A stretch of DNA of 39,906 nt from Candidatus Poribacteria bacterium (GTDB lineage: Bacteria; Abyssobacteria; SURF-5). The translations under genes and the position numbers were made by a program. Where the stretch lies: the NCBI GenBank assembly GCA_016215705.1, contig JACRIR010000121.1, positions 1-39,906 on the forward strand. The letters are read 5' to 3'. Positions 8,690 to 17,200 of the stretch are shown piece by piece; positions within the stretch are counted from its first letter, which is position 1, and each line of letters opens with the position of its first letter. The notes below the pieces were generated by a model. It was not told the DNA's origin, did not search any database, and saw only the letters and a program-made list of their open reading frames with translations.

Positions 8690-8902
8690 TGCGGGGAAAG
8701 GGCGCATTTTCCCCATCATAATTGCGCGTTAAGAGCGCGGAATGTTTCACCCATCATTGATTCATAAGCGCGTAGGAAGCACGACGCACGGTCAGTCCCC
8801 ATATCGGACACAGGAATACATCCGAATATTCCCCAGACGCTCGCTTTTATTAATTATGCATGCGAAACCTTGAGTTAGCGTGTTTTCGGGGGGAACGAAG
8901 AT
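8690..8902 (+). other. Long untranslated leader with two hairpins
   Basis: About 210 nt between the predicted transcription start and the regulator's ATG. GGGGAAA (8693-8699) pairs with TTTCCCC (8708-8714), and GCGC arms around TTAAGA form a second small hairpin near 8727-8742. There is no T-run, so neither looks like a terminator. No open frame with a ribosome site was found. Confidence 0.35.
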
Positions 8903-9322
8903 ATGGGGAAGAAGCGAGTCTTGATCGCCGACGACGACCTTGACGTCCTTGAGGTGATCAAGGCAATTCTGGAGCACGAGGGGTTCCAGGTCAGTACGGC
9001 GCGCGACGGCGAACAGGCATTCAAGCTACTCCGCAAACATATGTTCAACGCCGTCATCCTCGATGTCGTCATGCCCAAGGTGACGGGAACCAAGTTGCTC
9101 CATCTCATGCGGAAGAGTTCCAAGTTTCGAGACACACCGGTAATGTTGTTGACCGGCAGGAACGCCGTCGAGGAGGAGAGTTCAGTCAAACTGGCAAACG
9201 ACTTCTTGACCAAACCATTCAATACTCGCGACCTCATAAAGAGGGTCAAAATGCTCGCCGAAGGGCTGCCTGCAAATGTTCAGCAGCCGCCGAATCCGCA
9301 TCCCGTTCCCAGTAGGAAGTAA
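8903..9322 (+). CDS. Single-domain response regulator (CheY-like)
   Basis: A 139-residue receiver domain with no output domain. Acidic pocket D10-D12 (LIADDDLDV), phosphoacceptor D54 in VILDVVMPK, T84 in VMLLTGRN and K104 in FLTKPF are all present, so it should be phosphorylatable. The last 20 residues are a Pro-rich tail (NVQQPPNPHPVPSRK). A sigma-70 promoter at 8655-8683 and a long leader precede it. The soluble histidine kinase at 6370-7089 is the nearest candidate donor, but the two are not co-transcribed. Confidence 0.9.
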   Translation: MGKKRVLIADDDLDVLEVIKAILEHEGFQVSTARDGEQAFKLLRKHMFNAVILDVVMPKVTGTKLLHLMRKSSKFRDTPVMLLTGRNAVEEESSVKLANDFLTKPFNTRDLIKRVKMLAEGLPANVQQPPNPHPVPSRK

Positions 9323-9328
9323 TGGCGG

Positions 9329-9348
9329 AGAAGAGATAGTCCTCTTCT
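9329..9348 (+). terminator. Weak hairpin after the response regulator
   Basis: AGAAGAG (9329-9335) pairs with CTCTTCT (9342-9348) around a 6-nt loop just after the stop codon. No T-tract follows, so termination is uncertain. Confidence 0.25.
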
Positions 9349-9477
9349 ATTGATGCTTATTGGTCTTCGGAAAACACTGAGCGGACATATAGTCAGTTGC
9401 TCCTGCGAGGATGCCCGGCAAGAGTATATTATTGTCTGCACGGTTTCTCTCATCTCCGAACGACGGAGGCGCCAGCC

Positions 9478-9789
9478 ATGAATTCCCAATCCCAAGATGA
9501 ATGGCCGGAACAAGTGGTGTGTGCGCGGTGCGGTGTCGCACTCGGGAATGATTATCGCGCGAATGCTATCGGATTGCGTTTCTGCCCGGATTGCTACAAA
9601 TCGGCCGTCGAGGAGAAAATGCGGGAGCGTTCGGCGCGGGTCTATCTGGAGGGACGCTGCTCAAATTGCGGCGGATCGCTCATCAATGGATACCGGCAGA
9701 ATCAATTCGGCGTCCTATACTGCCCCCCTTGCTACGACAGAATAGCCGAACGGCGCGGCCCCCCCAGCACAGGTGAAGAAGAGGGCTAA
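9478..9789 (+). CDS. Small protein with two zinc ribbons
   Basis: A 103-residue protein with two similar Cys-Cys/Cys-Cys modules: CARC ... CPDC near residues 14-40 and CSNC ... CPPC near residues 60-86. Each is followed by a helix, and both share a GNDYRANAIGLRFC / INGYRQNQFGVLYC core. This is a tandem duplicated treble-clef or zinc-ribbon unit, so it should bind two zinc ions and may touch nucleic acid or protein. ATG 9478 was chosen because GGAGG lies 9 bp upstream. No enzyme domain is visible and the function is unknown. Confidence 0.75.
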   Translation: MNSQSQDEWPEQVVCARCGVALGNDYRANAIGLRFCPDCYKSAVEEKMRERSARVYLEGRCSNCGGSLINGYRQNQFGVLYCPPCYDRIAERRGPPSTGEEEG

Positions 9790-9793
9790 GCTT

Positions 9794-9842
9794 TATCCAT
9801 CCGAGATTTGTCCTGTTTCATTCCCTCGGAGAGGGGTGGATA
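9794..9842. terminator. Interrupted hairpin between convergent genes
   Basis: TATCCA (9794-9799) pairs with TGGATA (9837-9842), and inside it CCGAG (9801-9805) pairs with CTCGG (9825-9829). It lies between two converging genes and may act in both directions. The stem is imperfect and there is no clean T-run. Confidence 0.25.
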
Positions 9843-9874
9843 TCGCCATTTGACCTCAAGTCGAAACTGAGAGG

Positions 9875-10534
9875 TCACCAACCCTTCTTTGCCACAAACA
9901 TATGGTGCGGCCATGGGTATCCGCTGTCCAGCCTTCGATGTTCACGGATGACAAAGTCGTTCGCATCCAGTTGTGACAGGTAGAATTCCACTGATTCGAG
10001 CCGGGGCGAATGGCCTTTCGTATACTTCAGTATTTTCAGGGCAACAGTTTCCTGTGCGAGACAAATGTAATACTTCCACTTCGGCTTCTCCACTGTTTCT
10101 TTGATAATAAGGACTCCGTTTGGCTTCAGGCACCTGTGCGCCAATGAGAAGATCTCGGCCCATCTATGCGGTGGCACACTGTAAAGAACGTCGCTGACCG
10201 TCACGAAGTCAAAAGTCGAGGGCTTCAACTGACCGGCTTCGGTGTTCGCCACAAAAGAAACGTTTACATCTCGAACCGAAGTGACTGCGAGTCTTATCTT
10301 CCTGATGTCATGATCAATGCCCACGCAATTCAGACGCGGGAACCTCCTTTTTGCAAGAAGCAGGAAGAGACCGTGTCCGCAGCCAATATCGAGCACGGAG
10401 CCCGAATCGGAAATCTGGTCGATGATGTCATCCCACGGACAGACAAGGTATCTCACAACCACGAAAAGCCTGGTCCGCAGTGGCAGTCGCTTGTAACAAC
10501 GCAATAGGTAGGCGATTTCGGAAAGTCGTTTCAT
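9875..10534 (-). CDS. Class I SAM-dependent methyltransferase
   Basis: A 219-residue Rossmann-fold methyltransferase. Motif I is SVLDIGCGHGLFLLLAKR, motif II is CVGIDHDIRKIRLA, the post-motif acidic strand is FDFVTVSDVLYSVP, and motif III-like LKPNGVLIIKETV follows. The N-terminal 55 residues (LLRCYKRLPLRTRLFVVV) are basic and amphipathic and may associate with the membrane. The substrate cannot be deduced. It is a lone gene, convergent with the zinc-ribbon gene, with about 500 bp of untranslated DNA upstream. Confidence 0.8.
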   Translation of the reverse strand: MKRLSEIAYLLRCYKRLPLRTRLFVVVRYLVCPWDDIIDQISDSGSVLDIGCGHGLFLLLAKRRFPRLNCVGIDHDIRKIRLAVTSVRDVNVSFVANTEAGQLKPSTFDFVTVSDVLYSVPPHRWAEIFSLAHRCLKPNGVLIIKETVEKPKWKYYICLAQETVALKILKYTKGHSPRLESVEFYLSQLDANDFVIREHRRLDSGYPWPHHMFVAKKGW

Positions 10535-10724
10535 CGAATGGAATCAGGCGTTAGAGATTCCTCTTACTCAACGCCAACGTGTCACTTCAGGACTTCGCAA
10601 TCCGCCTTGACGGAAGCCAACGCTATTATAGGGCAAAGGGTGGTATATTACAAGACTCCCTGAATTTGCATTGCTCAATGTTAGTTTCCCTGGTTCTGTT
10701 GTGATTTCCAAGGCACAGTCATTG

Positions 10725-10765
10725 CTTATTCGCGGAAACCATGCCGCATGGTGTCTACGAATAAG
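10725..10765. repeat. Two-tier perfect dyad symmetry element
   Basis: CTTATTCG (10725-10732) is perfectly inverted at 10758-10765 (CGAATAAG). Inside, CCATGC (10739-10744) is perfectly inverted at 10746-10751 (GCATGG) around a single C. The unpaired stretches on both sides are six bases each, so the element is exactly symmetric about 10745. It may be an operator or an RNA/DNA cruciform. Confidence 0.5.
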
Positions 10766-10821
10766 TTCCGCGGTCTTCCGGCTGCGTCTTTGCTGCGCCG
10801 GGTTGTCCAAGCTGTATGACG

Positions 10822-10850
10822 TTGCTAATCGCTTTCTGCTCGATTATACT
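10822..10850 (+). promoter_or_regulatory. Sigma-70 type promoter for the archease-rtcB operon
   Basis: TTGCTA at 10822-10827 and TATACT at 10845-10850 with a 17-bp spacer, about 190 bp before the archease start. Confidence 0.5.
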
Positions 10851-11040
10851 AAGATGAAGGAATGCAAAAGATGTGTTACATGAGTGCACATTTGCTCTAT
10901 GTCACTGCATGGCGCGAGACTTGTTCGCACGGTTCTTCGGCATGTTCTTGCCATGCGCATGCGGATGAATTTGCACTTGTGGAATTTGGCGACGGTTCTT
11001 AAACGGTTCATCATATTATGCGCAGTTAAGGAGTGGGAGC

Positions 11041-11490
11041 GTGCCGAAAGCAATTGTGGACTCATCGACCATAAGGGGAAAGTATTCCGTTGTAGAGCAC
11101 ACGGCTGATATTGGAATTGTGGTGAAGGCCTCGAGCAAGGAGGAGGTGTTTGCCCTTGCAGCTTGCGCGATGTTTGACCTTATGGTTGATATTTCGAAGG
11201 TAAGGCCGACGCAGAAGGCAGAGATCAGTGTCGAAGCCGGTTCTCTCGAAGAGTTGATGGTCACATGGCTCAACGAATTGGTTTACAGGGCCGAGGTCAG
11301 CGGGATGTTCTTCAGCAGGTTTGAAGTTAACTCCGTCAGTGACAGGTCATTGACGGCGACGGCGAAAGGCGAGCCCTACAACGAAAAGGAGCACCCGCTG
11401 GGCGAGAATGTGAAGGCGGCGACGTATCATCAGCTCGATGTTTCTCGCAGCGGCCCGGAATGGATCGCCAAAATCATATTCGACGTGTGA
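11041..11490 (+). CDS. Archease (RtcB activator)
   Basis: A 149-residue archease. These small acidic proteins bind metal and help the RNA ligase RtcB form its guanylate intermediate and turn over. EHTADIGIVVKA is the signature near residue 19, LEELMVTWLNELVY the central helix and GENVKAATYHQLDV the C-terminal motif, while the ending AKIIFDV is typical. GTG 11041 is preceded by AAGGAG at 7 bp. The rtcB gene follows 20 bp downstream, the usual partner arrangement, so both names support each other. Confidence 0.93.
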   Translation: MPKAIVDSSTIRGKYSVVEHTADIGIVVKASSKEEVFALAACAMFDLMVDISKVRPTQKAEISVEAGSLEELMVTWLNELVYRAEVSGMFFSRFEVNSVSDRSLTATAKGEPYNEKEHPLGENVKAATYHQLDVSRSGPEWIAKIIFDV

Positions 11491-11510
11491 AAAAAGAGGA
11501 TGCTTTCCCA

Positions 11511-12959
11511 ATGATAGAGGTCAAGATTGAAAAGAAAGGTGAATACGTCTACGAGATCAACAAGTCGGGACCGATGCGTGTGCCCGCCCGCATATATGCC
11601 GACGATGAGTTGATGAAGGACATATCGAAAGATAAAAGCCCTGAGCAGGCAGCGAACGTGGCAACGCTTCCCGGGATCGTCAAGTACTCACTGGCCATGC
11701 CTGACATCCATTGGGGCTACGGATTCCCCATCGGCGGAGTCGCCGCCACCGATCCTAATGAAGGCGGAATCATATCGCCTGGCGGGGTGGGCTACGACAT
11801 CAACTGCGGCGTTCGCATGATGCGGACCAATCTAAGAATCCAGGACATAAGGCCAAAACTCCGCGAGCTCGTGATGAATCTGTTCCAGACGATTCCTACG
11901 GGCGTCGGGGCGAAGGGGGCCATCGAGAAGGTGAGCCCTTCGGAGCTTCGCAAATTGGTTGTAAAGGGGTCCGGATGGGCGGTCAATCGAGGATTTGGCT
12001 ACGAAGAAGACGTCGGCCATACAGAGCAACAAGGATGTTTGAGCGGGGCTGACCCCGACAAGGTCAGCGAGCATGCGATTGAACGCGGACTTGCCCAGGT
12101 CGGCACACTTGGCTCGGGCAACCACTTCCTCGAGGTCGGCATGGTGGAGGAGATATATCATCCCGAGGCTGCCCGCTTGTTTGGACTCGAGGAAGGAACC
12201 GTGACGGTGCTGATACATTGCGGTTCCCGTGGGTTTGGATACCAGGTTTGCGACGACTACCTGAAGGTGATGTCGCATGCGGTCGAGAGATACAAGATTG
12301 ATCTGCCCGACAGGCAGTTGGCATGCGCGCCGGCGGACTCAGAGGAAGGCAAAGACTATATCGCAGCAATGGCCGCCGCTGCAAACTACGCCTGGACAAA
12401 CCGGCAGGTAATAATGCATCTGGCCCGTCTTGCGTTTGAGAAGTCGCTCGGGATGAGCCCGCAAGCCATAGGGATGAGACTGATATATGACGTCTGCCAC
12501 AATATTGCGAAATATGAGAAACATTCCGTCAACGGCAAGCAGCTTATGGTGTGGGTGCACCGCAAGGGCGCCACACGCGCGTTTCCGCCCGGTCATCCCG
12601 AAATACCAGCCGAATATCGATCTATCGGGCAGCCGGTTCTCGTTCCGGGCGACATGGGCAGAGCGTCTTACTTGTGTGTGGGCGCTCAAGGCGCGATGGA
12701 GCTTACTTTCGGCTCGACGTGCCACGGGGCGGGCCGAGTGCTCAGTCGCTCAAAGGCCATCAAAGCCGGCAAGGGGCGCTCCATCAAGCGCGAACTTGAG
12801 GACAAGAACATCATTGTGATGGCGCATGGCCGTGAGACTCTGGCCGAGGAGATGCCTGAAGCATACAAGGACGTAAGCCGCGTCGTGAACGTGATGCATG
12901 AGGCAGGCATCGCGCTTCGCGTAGCGCGGCTGAAGCCGGTCGGAGTCATCAAAGGGTGA
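11511..12959 (+). CDS. rtcB: RNA-splicing ligase RtcB
   Basis: A 482-residue GTP- and Mn-dependent ligase that joins RNA 2',3'-cyclic phosphate or 3'-phosphate ends to 5'-OH ends, used in tRNA splicing or RNA repair. GGVGYDINCGVR contains the metal-binding Cys99. GSGNHFLEV, HCGSRGFGYQ and CHNIAKYE give the metal and active-site His residues. TCHGAGRVLSR contains His405, the residue expected to be guanylated (equivalent to H404 of the archaeal enzyme). ATG 11511 starts MIEVKIEKKGEYVYEI as in homologues; earlier in-frame starts overlap archease. Length is normal for the family and there is no intein. Confidence 0.95.
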   Translation: MIEVKIEKKGEYVYEINKSGPMRVPARIYADDELMKDISKDKSPEQAANVATLPGIVKYSLAMPDIHWGYGFPIGGVAATDPNEGGIISPGGVGYDINCGVRMMRTNLRIQDIRPKLRELVMNLFQTIPTGVGAKGAIEKVSPSELRKLVVKGSGWAVNRGFGYEEDVGHTEQQGCLSGADPDKVSEHAIERGLAQVGTLGSGNHFLEVGMVEEIYHPEAARLFGLEEGTVTVLIHCGSRGFGYQVCDDYLKVMSHAVERYKIDLPDRQLACAPADSEEGKDYIAAMAAAANYAWTNRQVIMHLARLAFEKSLGMSPQAIGMRLIYDVCHNIAKYEKHSVNGKQLMVWVHRKGATRAFPPGHPEIPAEYRSIGQPVLVPGDMGRASYLCVGAQGAMELTFGSTCHGAGRVLSRSKAIKAGKGRSIKRELEDKNIIVMAHGRETLAEEMPEAYKDVSRVVNVMHEAGIALRVARLKPVGVIKG

Positions 12960-13007
12960 AGAGAACGTGAAGCGTCTCTTCAATAGCGGCGGAGGGAGTT
13001 GTTCGAA

Positions 13008-13355
13008 ATGACGATTATTAAAGGATATTCCTTCGGCGTTGTGAGCGTCGACGGCACAAAGTATGAAAGAGATATCATAATTTATCCTGATAGGATTCAA
13101 TCCGAATGGTGGCGCAAAGAGGGCCACATGCTCCGACTCGAGGATATCGGCGACGTGCTCGCAAATCCTCCCGAAGTATTTGTGGTGGGCCAGGGGGACC
13201 AGGGGAGGATGCTCATTGAGTCCCGTTTGGTCGACGAGATGAAGAAGATTGGGGTCGAGCTGGTGTCGGCGCCGACCAAGCTTGCATGCGAGAAGTTCAA
13301 TGAGTTTTCGCGACAAGGCAGGCATGTTGTGGCCGCGCTCCATTTGACGTGCTGA
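13008..13355 (+). CDS. Mth938/DUF498-domain protein
   Basis: A 115-residue protein of the Mth938-like (DUF498, NDUFAF3-related) fold. The order of conserved blocks is clear: IIIYPDRIQSEWWRKEGH near residue 25, EDIGDVLANPPEVFVVGQG, a middle GRMLIESRLVDEMKKIGVEL, then ACEKFNEFSRQG and the signature ending AALHLTC. Its biochemical role is not established. ATG 13008 has GGAGGGAG 9 bp upstream, better than TTG 12999. It sits 48 bp after rtcB and before a macro-domain gene, so probably belongs to the same transcription unit. Confidence 0.85.
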   Translation: MTIIKGYSFGVVSVDGTKYERDIIIYPDRIQSEWWRKEGHMLRLEDIGDVLANPPEVFVVGQGDQGRMLIESRLVDEMKKIGVELVSAPTKLACEKFNEFSRQGRHVVAALHLTC

Positions 13356-13431
13356 TTGGAGCGGAAGACACTAGGTCCGTGGAGAATGGAGAAACGCGAA
13401 CGGCCGAATTTCTCTCAGAAGGGAGATGAAC

Positions 13432-13965
13432 ATGAAAGTCAAGGTAGGCAAGGGAGAAATCGAAGTCATACGCGCAGACATAACAACGCTCGAGGTTGGG
13501 GCAATCGTCAATGCCGCCAATAATCATTTGATCCTGGGCTCGGGCGTAGCCGGCGCCATAAGAACGAGGGGAGGCCCGAGCATTCAGGAGGAGTGTAATC
13601 GGATAGGCTCAATCAAAGTGGGCGAGGCCGCGATAACCGGCGGGGGCAGACTTCCGGCAAAGCACGTTATCCACGCCGCGAGCATGGGCGACGAGCCGGT
13701 TTCCGAGAGGTCGCTCCGAGATTCGGTTCGCAACAGCCTCTTGAAGGGTGAAGAGGCCGGCATCGCGTCCATAGCGTTTCCTGCGATCGGCACAGGCGTG
13801 GGCGGTTTTCCCGTGAAGCGCTGCGCAGAAATCATGATATATCTCGCCGAGCAGCATCTTAAGGGAGACTCCCGAAGCATCAGGCACGTCATTTTTGCGC
13901 TATTCGGAGAATCCGACAAGAAAGTCTTCGAGGAGGCGCTATCCTCACGGGCAAAGCAAGTCTGA
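13432..13965 (+). CDS. Macro-domain protein (ADP-ribose binding/hydrolase)
   Basis: A 177-residue single macro domain. IVNAANNHLILGSGVAGAI is the ADP-ribose distal-ribose and diphosphate-binding loop, AITGGGRLPAKHVIHAAS the middle block, and AIGTGVGGFPVKRCAEIM the second phosphate loop. Macro domains bind or hydrolyse ADP-ribose, O-acetyl-ADP-ribose or ADP-ribose 1''-phosphate, the last being a by-product of tRNA splicing in eukaryotes. ATG 13432 was chosen since AGAAGGGAG abuts the earlier ATG 13426. Being downstream of archease and rtcB suggests a link with RNA end processing, but that is inference. Confidence 0.9.
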   Translation: MKVKVGKGEIEVIRADITTLEVGAIVNAANNHLILGSGVAGAIRTRGGPSIQEECNRIGSIKVGEAAITGGGRLPAKHVIHAASMGDEPVSERSLRDSVRNSLLKGEEAGIASIAFPAIGTGVGGFPVKRCAEIMIYLAEQHLKGDSRSIRHVIFALFGESDKKVFEEALSSRAKQV

Positions 13966-14087
13966 CTTTCTTCGTATTTAATCGAAGCTGTGTGGCATTG
14001 ATCGCTTGACAGGTTTTCCTATCTGAATCTGTCCGAGATCGTGTGCGTGACGTTTTGAACTCGAGAAATCCCGGCGGAAGGCACTGC

Positions 14088-17000
14088 ATGCCACCGATCT
14101 TCTTCAAGACATTGAAAGCCTTGCTTCTCATCTTTCTGCTAGTGTGCCTTCCCTCAGACTCCTCGGGGGATACAACAAATTCCCCAAGAGAAATCCATCT
14201 CTGGCATCAATGGACGGGCAGCAGGCGGGAGATTCTTGAATCCATCATCAAGGACTTCAACTGCTCGCACGCGGACGTCCGTGCGCATGCCGAGCTATTT
14301 GGTCCTGCCGGGGGAACCATAGCCGAACGAATGCCGGCGGGGACCGCCTCCACCGAAACACAAGGATTGCCGGATATCGCGCTGGTTGAACGTCAGGCAA
14401 TTCCTCTGCTTGCTGACTCGGACGCCATAGCATCTCTAGACGAGTTCATTGAGTCCTCTGCTGCACTCAAAAAAGAAAGCTTTTTCGACAATGCATTCGC
14501 GTATGGCGCCTTCAACGGCAAACTCTACGGGATACCTGTAACTCTCAACCCATTTGTGCTCATATACAACCCGAATCTTCTTTCGGAATATGGTCTCTCC
14601 GAGCCGCCTGAGGAGTGGGATGCATTAGCCGGCCTCGCAAAAGCGGTCAACGCTCATATGACGGATCACCCCGGGGACAGACAGCGGGTATTGAGCGTGC
14701 GATCGATGGCCATTCTTTTCGACATCCTGTGTCTGCAAAAGGGAATAGACTTGTGTGCTCTGAACAGCAATCCTGAGAATATCGCCGCTATAAGAGACAA
14801 TCTCGGTTTTGTCCGCGAACTAAGACGCAACGGTTCGCTGCCGCCTGCTCAGTACAAGTTCTGGGATCCGAATTTCATGGGGATCGCGGGAGGAGATGTG
14901 TTGTTTCAGATAGATGACGCTGCGATGCTTGCCGATCTAACCGAAGAAACGTCCTTCCCGCTTTCAGTCGGTCCGGTTCCTGACAGCGCATCCATGCGCC
15001 AAACGCTTCTGTCGGAGAGCGCGGTGTTCGTAGTTTCCAAAACCGTCAGTGATTATTCCGCGATATTGGAATTCCTCGAATTCTTCTATTTACCCAGGCA
15101 ATACGCCCGTTTCGCGAGAGAACTTCTGTTCGTTCCACCATTAACGCAAACACTTCCGGCTGTCGAGGTTATGCTTTCAGACAGGCCGCTCTACGGACAG
15201 CTCGCGGGCGCCGCCGTGAGAGCCGGCTCATTTCCGCTCCGCAAAGAAAGCGGACGAGCGCTCTCAGAAATCGCGCGTGCGATAGAGCGACTTGATGCCG
15301 GTCTGATTTCGGAAGAGCAAGCGATCGCGGATATTCAGAATGCGGACGAACATAAAAGCAAGGTAGAGTCAAAGGTCTCAGGCCCACGCATTCGCGTGAC
15401 ATGGGCCGAGAGCACACGCAGGCTCCGGGCCACCGACGCAGGCGGTCCAAAGGATTTCCCGATTGAGATTGCTTGCGCGAGAAACGAGCACGAGACCTTC
15501 CAGTTGGCCCTCAGCGCCGACAGCGCGGTCGACGGATTGACGGTAACGTTGGCGCCTTTCACTTCGTCAGACGGCAGATCCTGCGAGATTAAGGCGTTGA
15601 CCTACCTCGAAGAGGACACACTTATTTCCACTCCTCTGGTTGCAGAGACAAAAGGGCTTTATCCGAATGTTCTGCGGCGCCGGGACGTATTCGACGTAGT
15701 TCCCGGAACGCTGACGCGGATATGGGTCGATGTCTTTGTGCCAAGGGAAGTCGCGCCCACGCGATATCACTCCCGGCTCACAATAGCTCATGAAGGCATG
15801 GACCCTGTCGAAGCGCCGGTTCAACTCGACGCACTGCCGATGACGCTTCCGACAACTCCGTCTCAGCCGGCCGTTGTCGGGCTGAACTATGACCTGACAG
15901 CAAAGCGCTACGACCTGAAGGAAGGAACGGATGAGCGGCTAAGACTGGAGGATTCTTTTTACTGGTTTCTTGTGGAACACAGGTTGTCGCCCTATCAGCC
16001 GCCGGTTCCACTCGATGATGCGCGTATCGCTCGCTACCTGCAAGACGAGCGCGTCTCGTCTTGCAGAATACCTTTTCCCCCGGATGACCCAAGGTTTAAG
16101 AGAGTGATTTCACTGGCAGCGGACGGCGGCTGGCTGGAGAAGCTCTTTGTGTATTTCATCGATGAGCCCACCTATCATCAGTATGAGGCGATAATTAGTA
16201 CGGGGAAGATGATCCGCTCGTTTCCGCTGTCTCCGAAGTTCCTGGTCACATGCTTTCCGGATCAATTCCTGCTTGGCGCAGTCGATATATGGTGCATCCA
16301 CATGCAGTTCCTGCCCGAGGGTATCCCGCGCAGTTTTGTGGACCGGCAAAGGAACTTCGACGCCGTGAACCGCCGCTTAGATGCGGGAGACGAGGTGTGG
16401 TGGTATACTGCGGGCGCAGTGAAGCCGTTCCCTACACTCCAGATAGAGGATGATCCGCCCGCGTTCAGAATCATAGCATGGCTTCAGCAACTTTATGGCA
16501 TCGGAGGTTTTCTTCATTGGGAGACTGCCAATTGGCGCCAGCCGATCGATGAACCCTTTATTCCACAGTTCGGCAACGGCGAAGGTGTGCTCATATATCC
16601 CGGCGATGGTCTGCAACCGGCCCCTTCAATCCGGTTGGAGCTGCTTCGCGAGGGCATGGAGGACATGGAGTTCCTCATGCTGCTCCGCCGCAACGTTCGG
16701 GCCGTTCAAGAAAAATTGGCGGCAGAGAAGTTTGGAGACGTGGCGTCAGGCAGGGTTCGGGAGATGTGTCGGGCGCTGGTCTCAGATGAAGTGTTGCGGG
16801 CTGAACCATTCGACGACTTGTCGGCGCAATCCCATTTCATTCGCGAACCCGGACTCATAGAACGGGTGCGAATGGACGTTGTCAAAGAGATACTTGCGCT
16901 GGAGAAGAAACCCCTGGCTCTGGTGTTGACGCAGCCGGAGGAAAAGAGCTACACTCAAGCGTTGGAGGCGCGCATATACGGCATCGCGGAACGGGGTTCC

Positions 17001-17153
17001 AAGGTCGAGATCAATGGCCGCAGGCTCGCAGTCAGTCAAGCCGGTGAATTCTCGGCGCAGTTTCCGCTTTCAAGGGGAGCCAACGCATTTCGTATTCGCC
17101 TTGAGAAGGGACGAGATATCAAGACCGTCATCAGATATATACAAAGGTTTTGA
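14088..17153 (+). CDS. Secreted fusion: ABC solute-binding protein + GH123/DUF4091-like hydrolase + C-terminal beta domain
   Basis: A 1021-residue protein. A signal peptide (FFKTLKALLLIFLLVCLPS) is followed by a family-1 solute-binding domain (about 33-420: IHLWHQWTGSRREI, GIPVTLNPFVLIYNP, ESAVFVVSKTVSD). After a charged linker, a beta-sandwich from about 434 (RIRVTWAESTRRLRA, ARNEHETFQLAL) leads into a DUF4091/GH123-type barrel. Its VYFIDEPTYHQYE carries the Asp692-Glu693 pair that GH123 beta-N-acetylgalactosaminidases use. GGFLHWETANW, GEGVLIYPG and LREGMEDMEFLMLLRR complete the DUF4091 pattern. The last 80 residues resemble a bacterial Ig/glucodextranase-B-like domain. ATG 14088 has GGAAGG upstream. 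Substrate-binding and hydrolase parts are normally separate proteins, so the fusion is notable. The next gene follows without a gap. Confidence 0.8.
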   Translation: MPPIFFKTLKALLLIFLLVCLPSDSSGDTTNSPREIHLWHQWTGSRREILESIIKDFNCSHADVRAHAELFGPAGGTIAERMPAGTASTETQGLPDIALVERQAIPLLADSDAIASLDEFIESSAALKKESFFDNAFAYGAFNGKLYGIPVTLNPFVLIYNPNLLSEYGLSEPPEEWDALAGLAKAVNAHMTDHPGDRQRVLSVRSMAILFDILCLQKGIDLCALNSNPENIAAIRDNLGFVRELRRNGSLPPAQYKFWDPNFMGIAGGDVLFQIDDAAMLADLTEETSFPLSVGPVPDSASMRQTLLSESAVFVVSKTVSDYSAILEFLEFFYLPRQYARFARELLFVPPLTQTLPAVEVMLSDRPLYGQLAGAAVRAGSFPLRKESGRALSEIARAIERLDAGLISEEQAIADIQNADEHKSKVESKVSGPRIRVTWAESTRRLRATDAGGPKDFPIEIACARNEHETFQLALSADSAVDGLTVTLAPFTSSDGRSCEIKALTYLEEDTLISTPLVAETKGLYPNVLRRRDVFDVVPGTLTRIWVDVFVPREVAPTRYHSRLTIAHEGMDPVEAPVQLDALPMTLPTTPSQPAVVGLNYDLTAKRYDLKEGTDERLRLEDSFYWFLVEHRLSPYQPPVPLDDARIARYLQDERVSSCRIPFPPDDPRFKRVISLAADGGWLEKLFVYFIDEPTYHQYEAIISTGKMIRSFPLSPKFLVTCFPDQFLLGAVDIWCIHMQFLPEGIPRSFVDRQRNFDAVNRRLDAGDEVWWYTAGAVKPFPTLQIEDDPPAFRIIAWLQQLYGIGGFLHWETANWRQPIDEPFIPQFGNGEGVLIYPGDGLQPAPSIRLELLREGMEDMEFLMLLRRNVRAVQEKLAAEKFGDVASGRVREMCRALVSDEVLRAEPFDDLSAQSHFIREPGLIERVRMDVVKEILALEKKPLALVLTQPEEKSYTQALEARIYGIAERGSKVEINGRRLAVSQAGEFSAQFPLSRGANAFRIRLEKGRDIKTVIRYIQRF

Positions 17154-17200
17154 ACTTGATCACGATCAAATCCGGATTTGTCGTCGCCGAAACCGAGAAT

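Larger units (their letters stand above)
10535..11040. other. Intergenic region with a large dyad and a forward promoter
   Basis: About 500 bp without a credible gene between divergent transcription units. It holds a symmetric 41-nt dyad (10725-10765) and a sigma-70 promoter (10822-10850). After the latter a 185-nt leader precedes archease. A nine-codon frame from ATG 10854 (MKECKRCVT) lacks a ribosome site. Confidence 0.5.

Noticed and set aside
14000-14035. TTGACA near 14008 as promoter of the binding-hydrolase fusion
   Set aside because: No acceptable -10 box at 16-18 bp; left unassigned.
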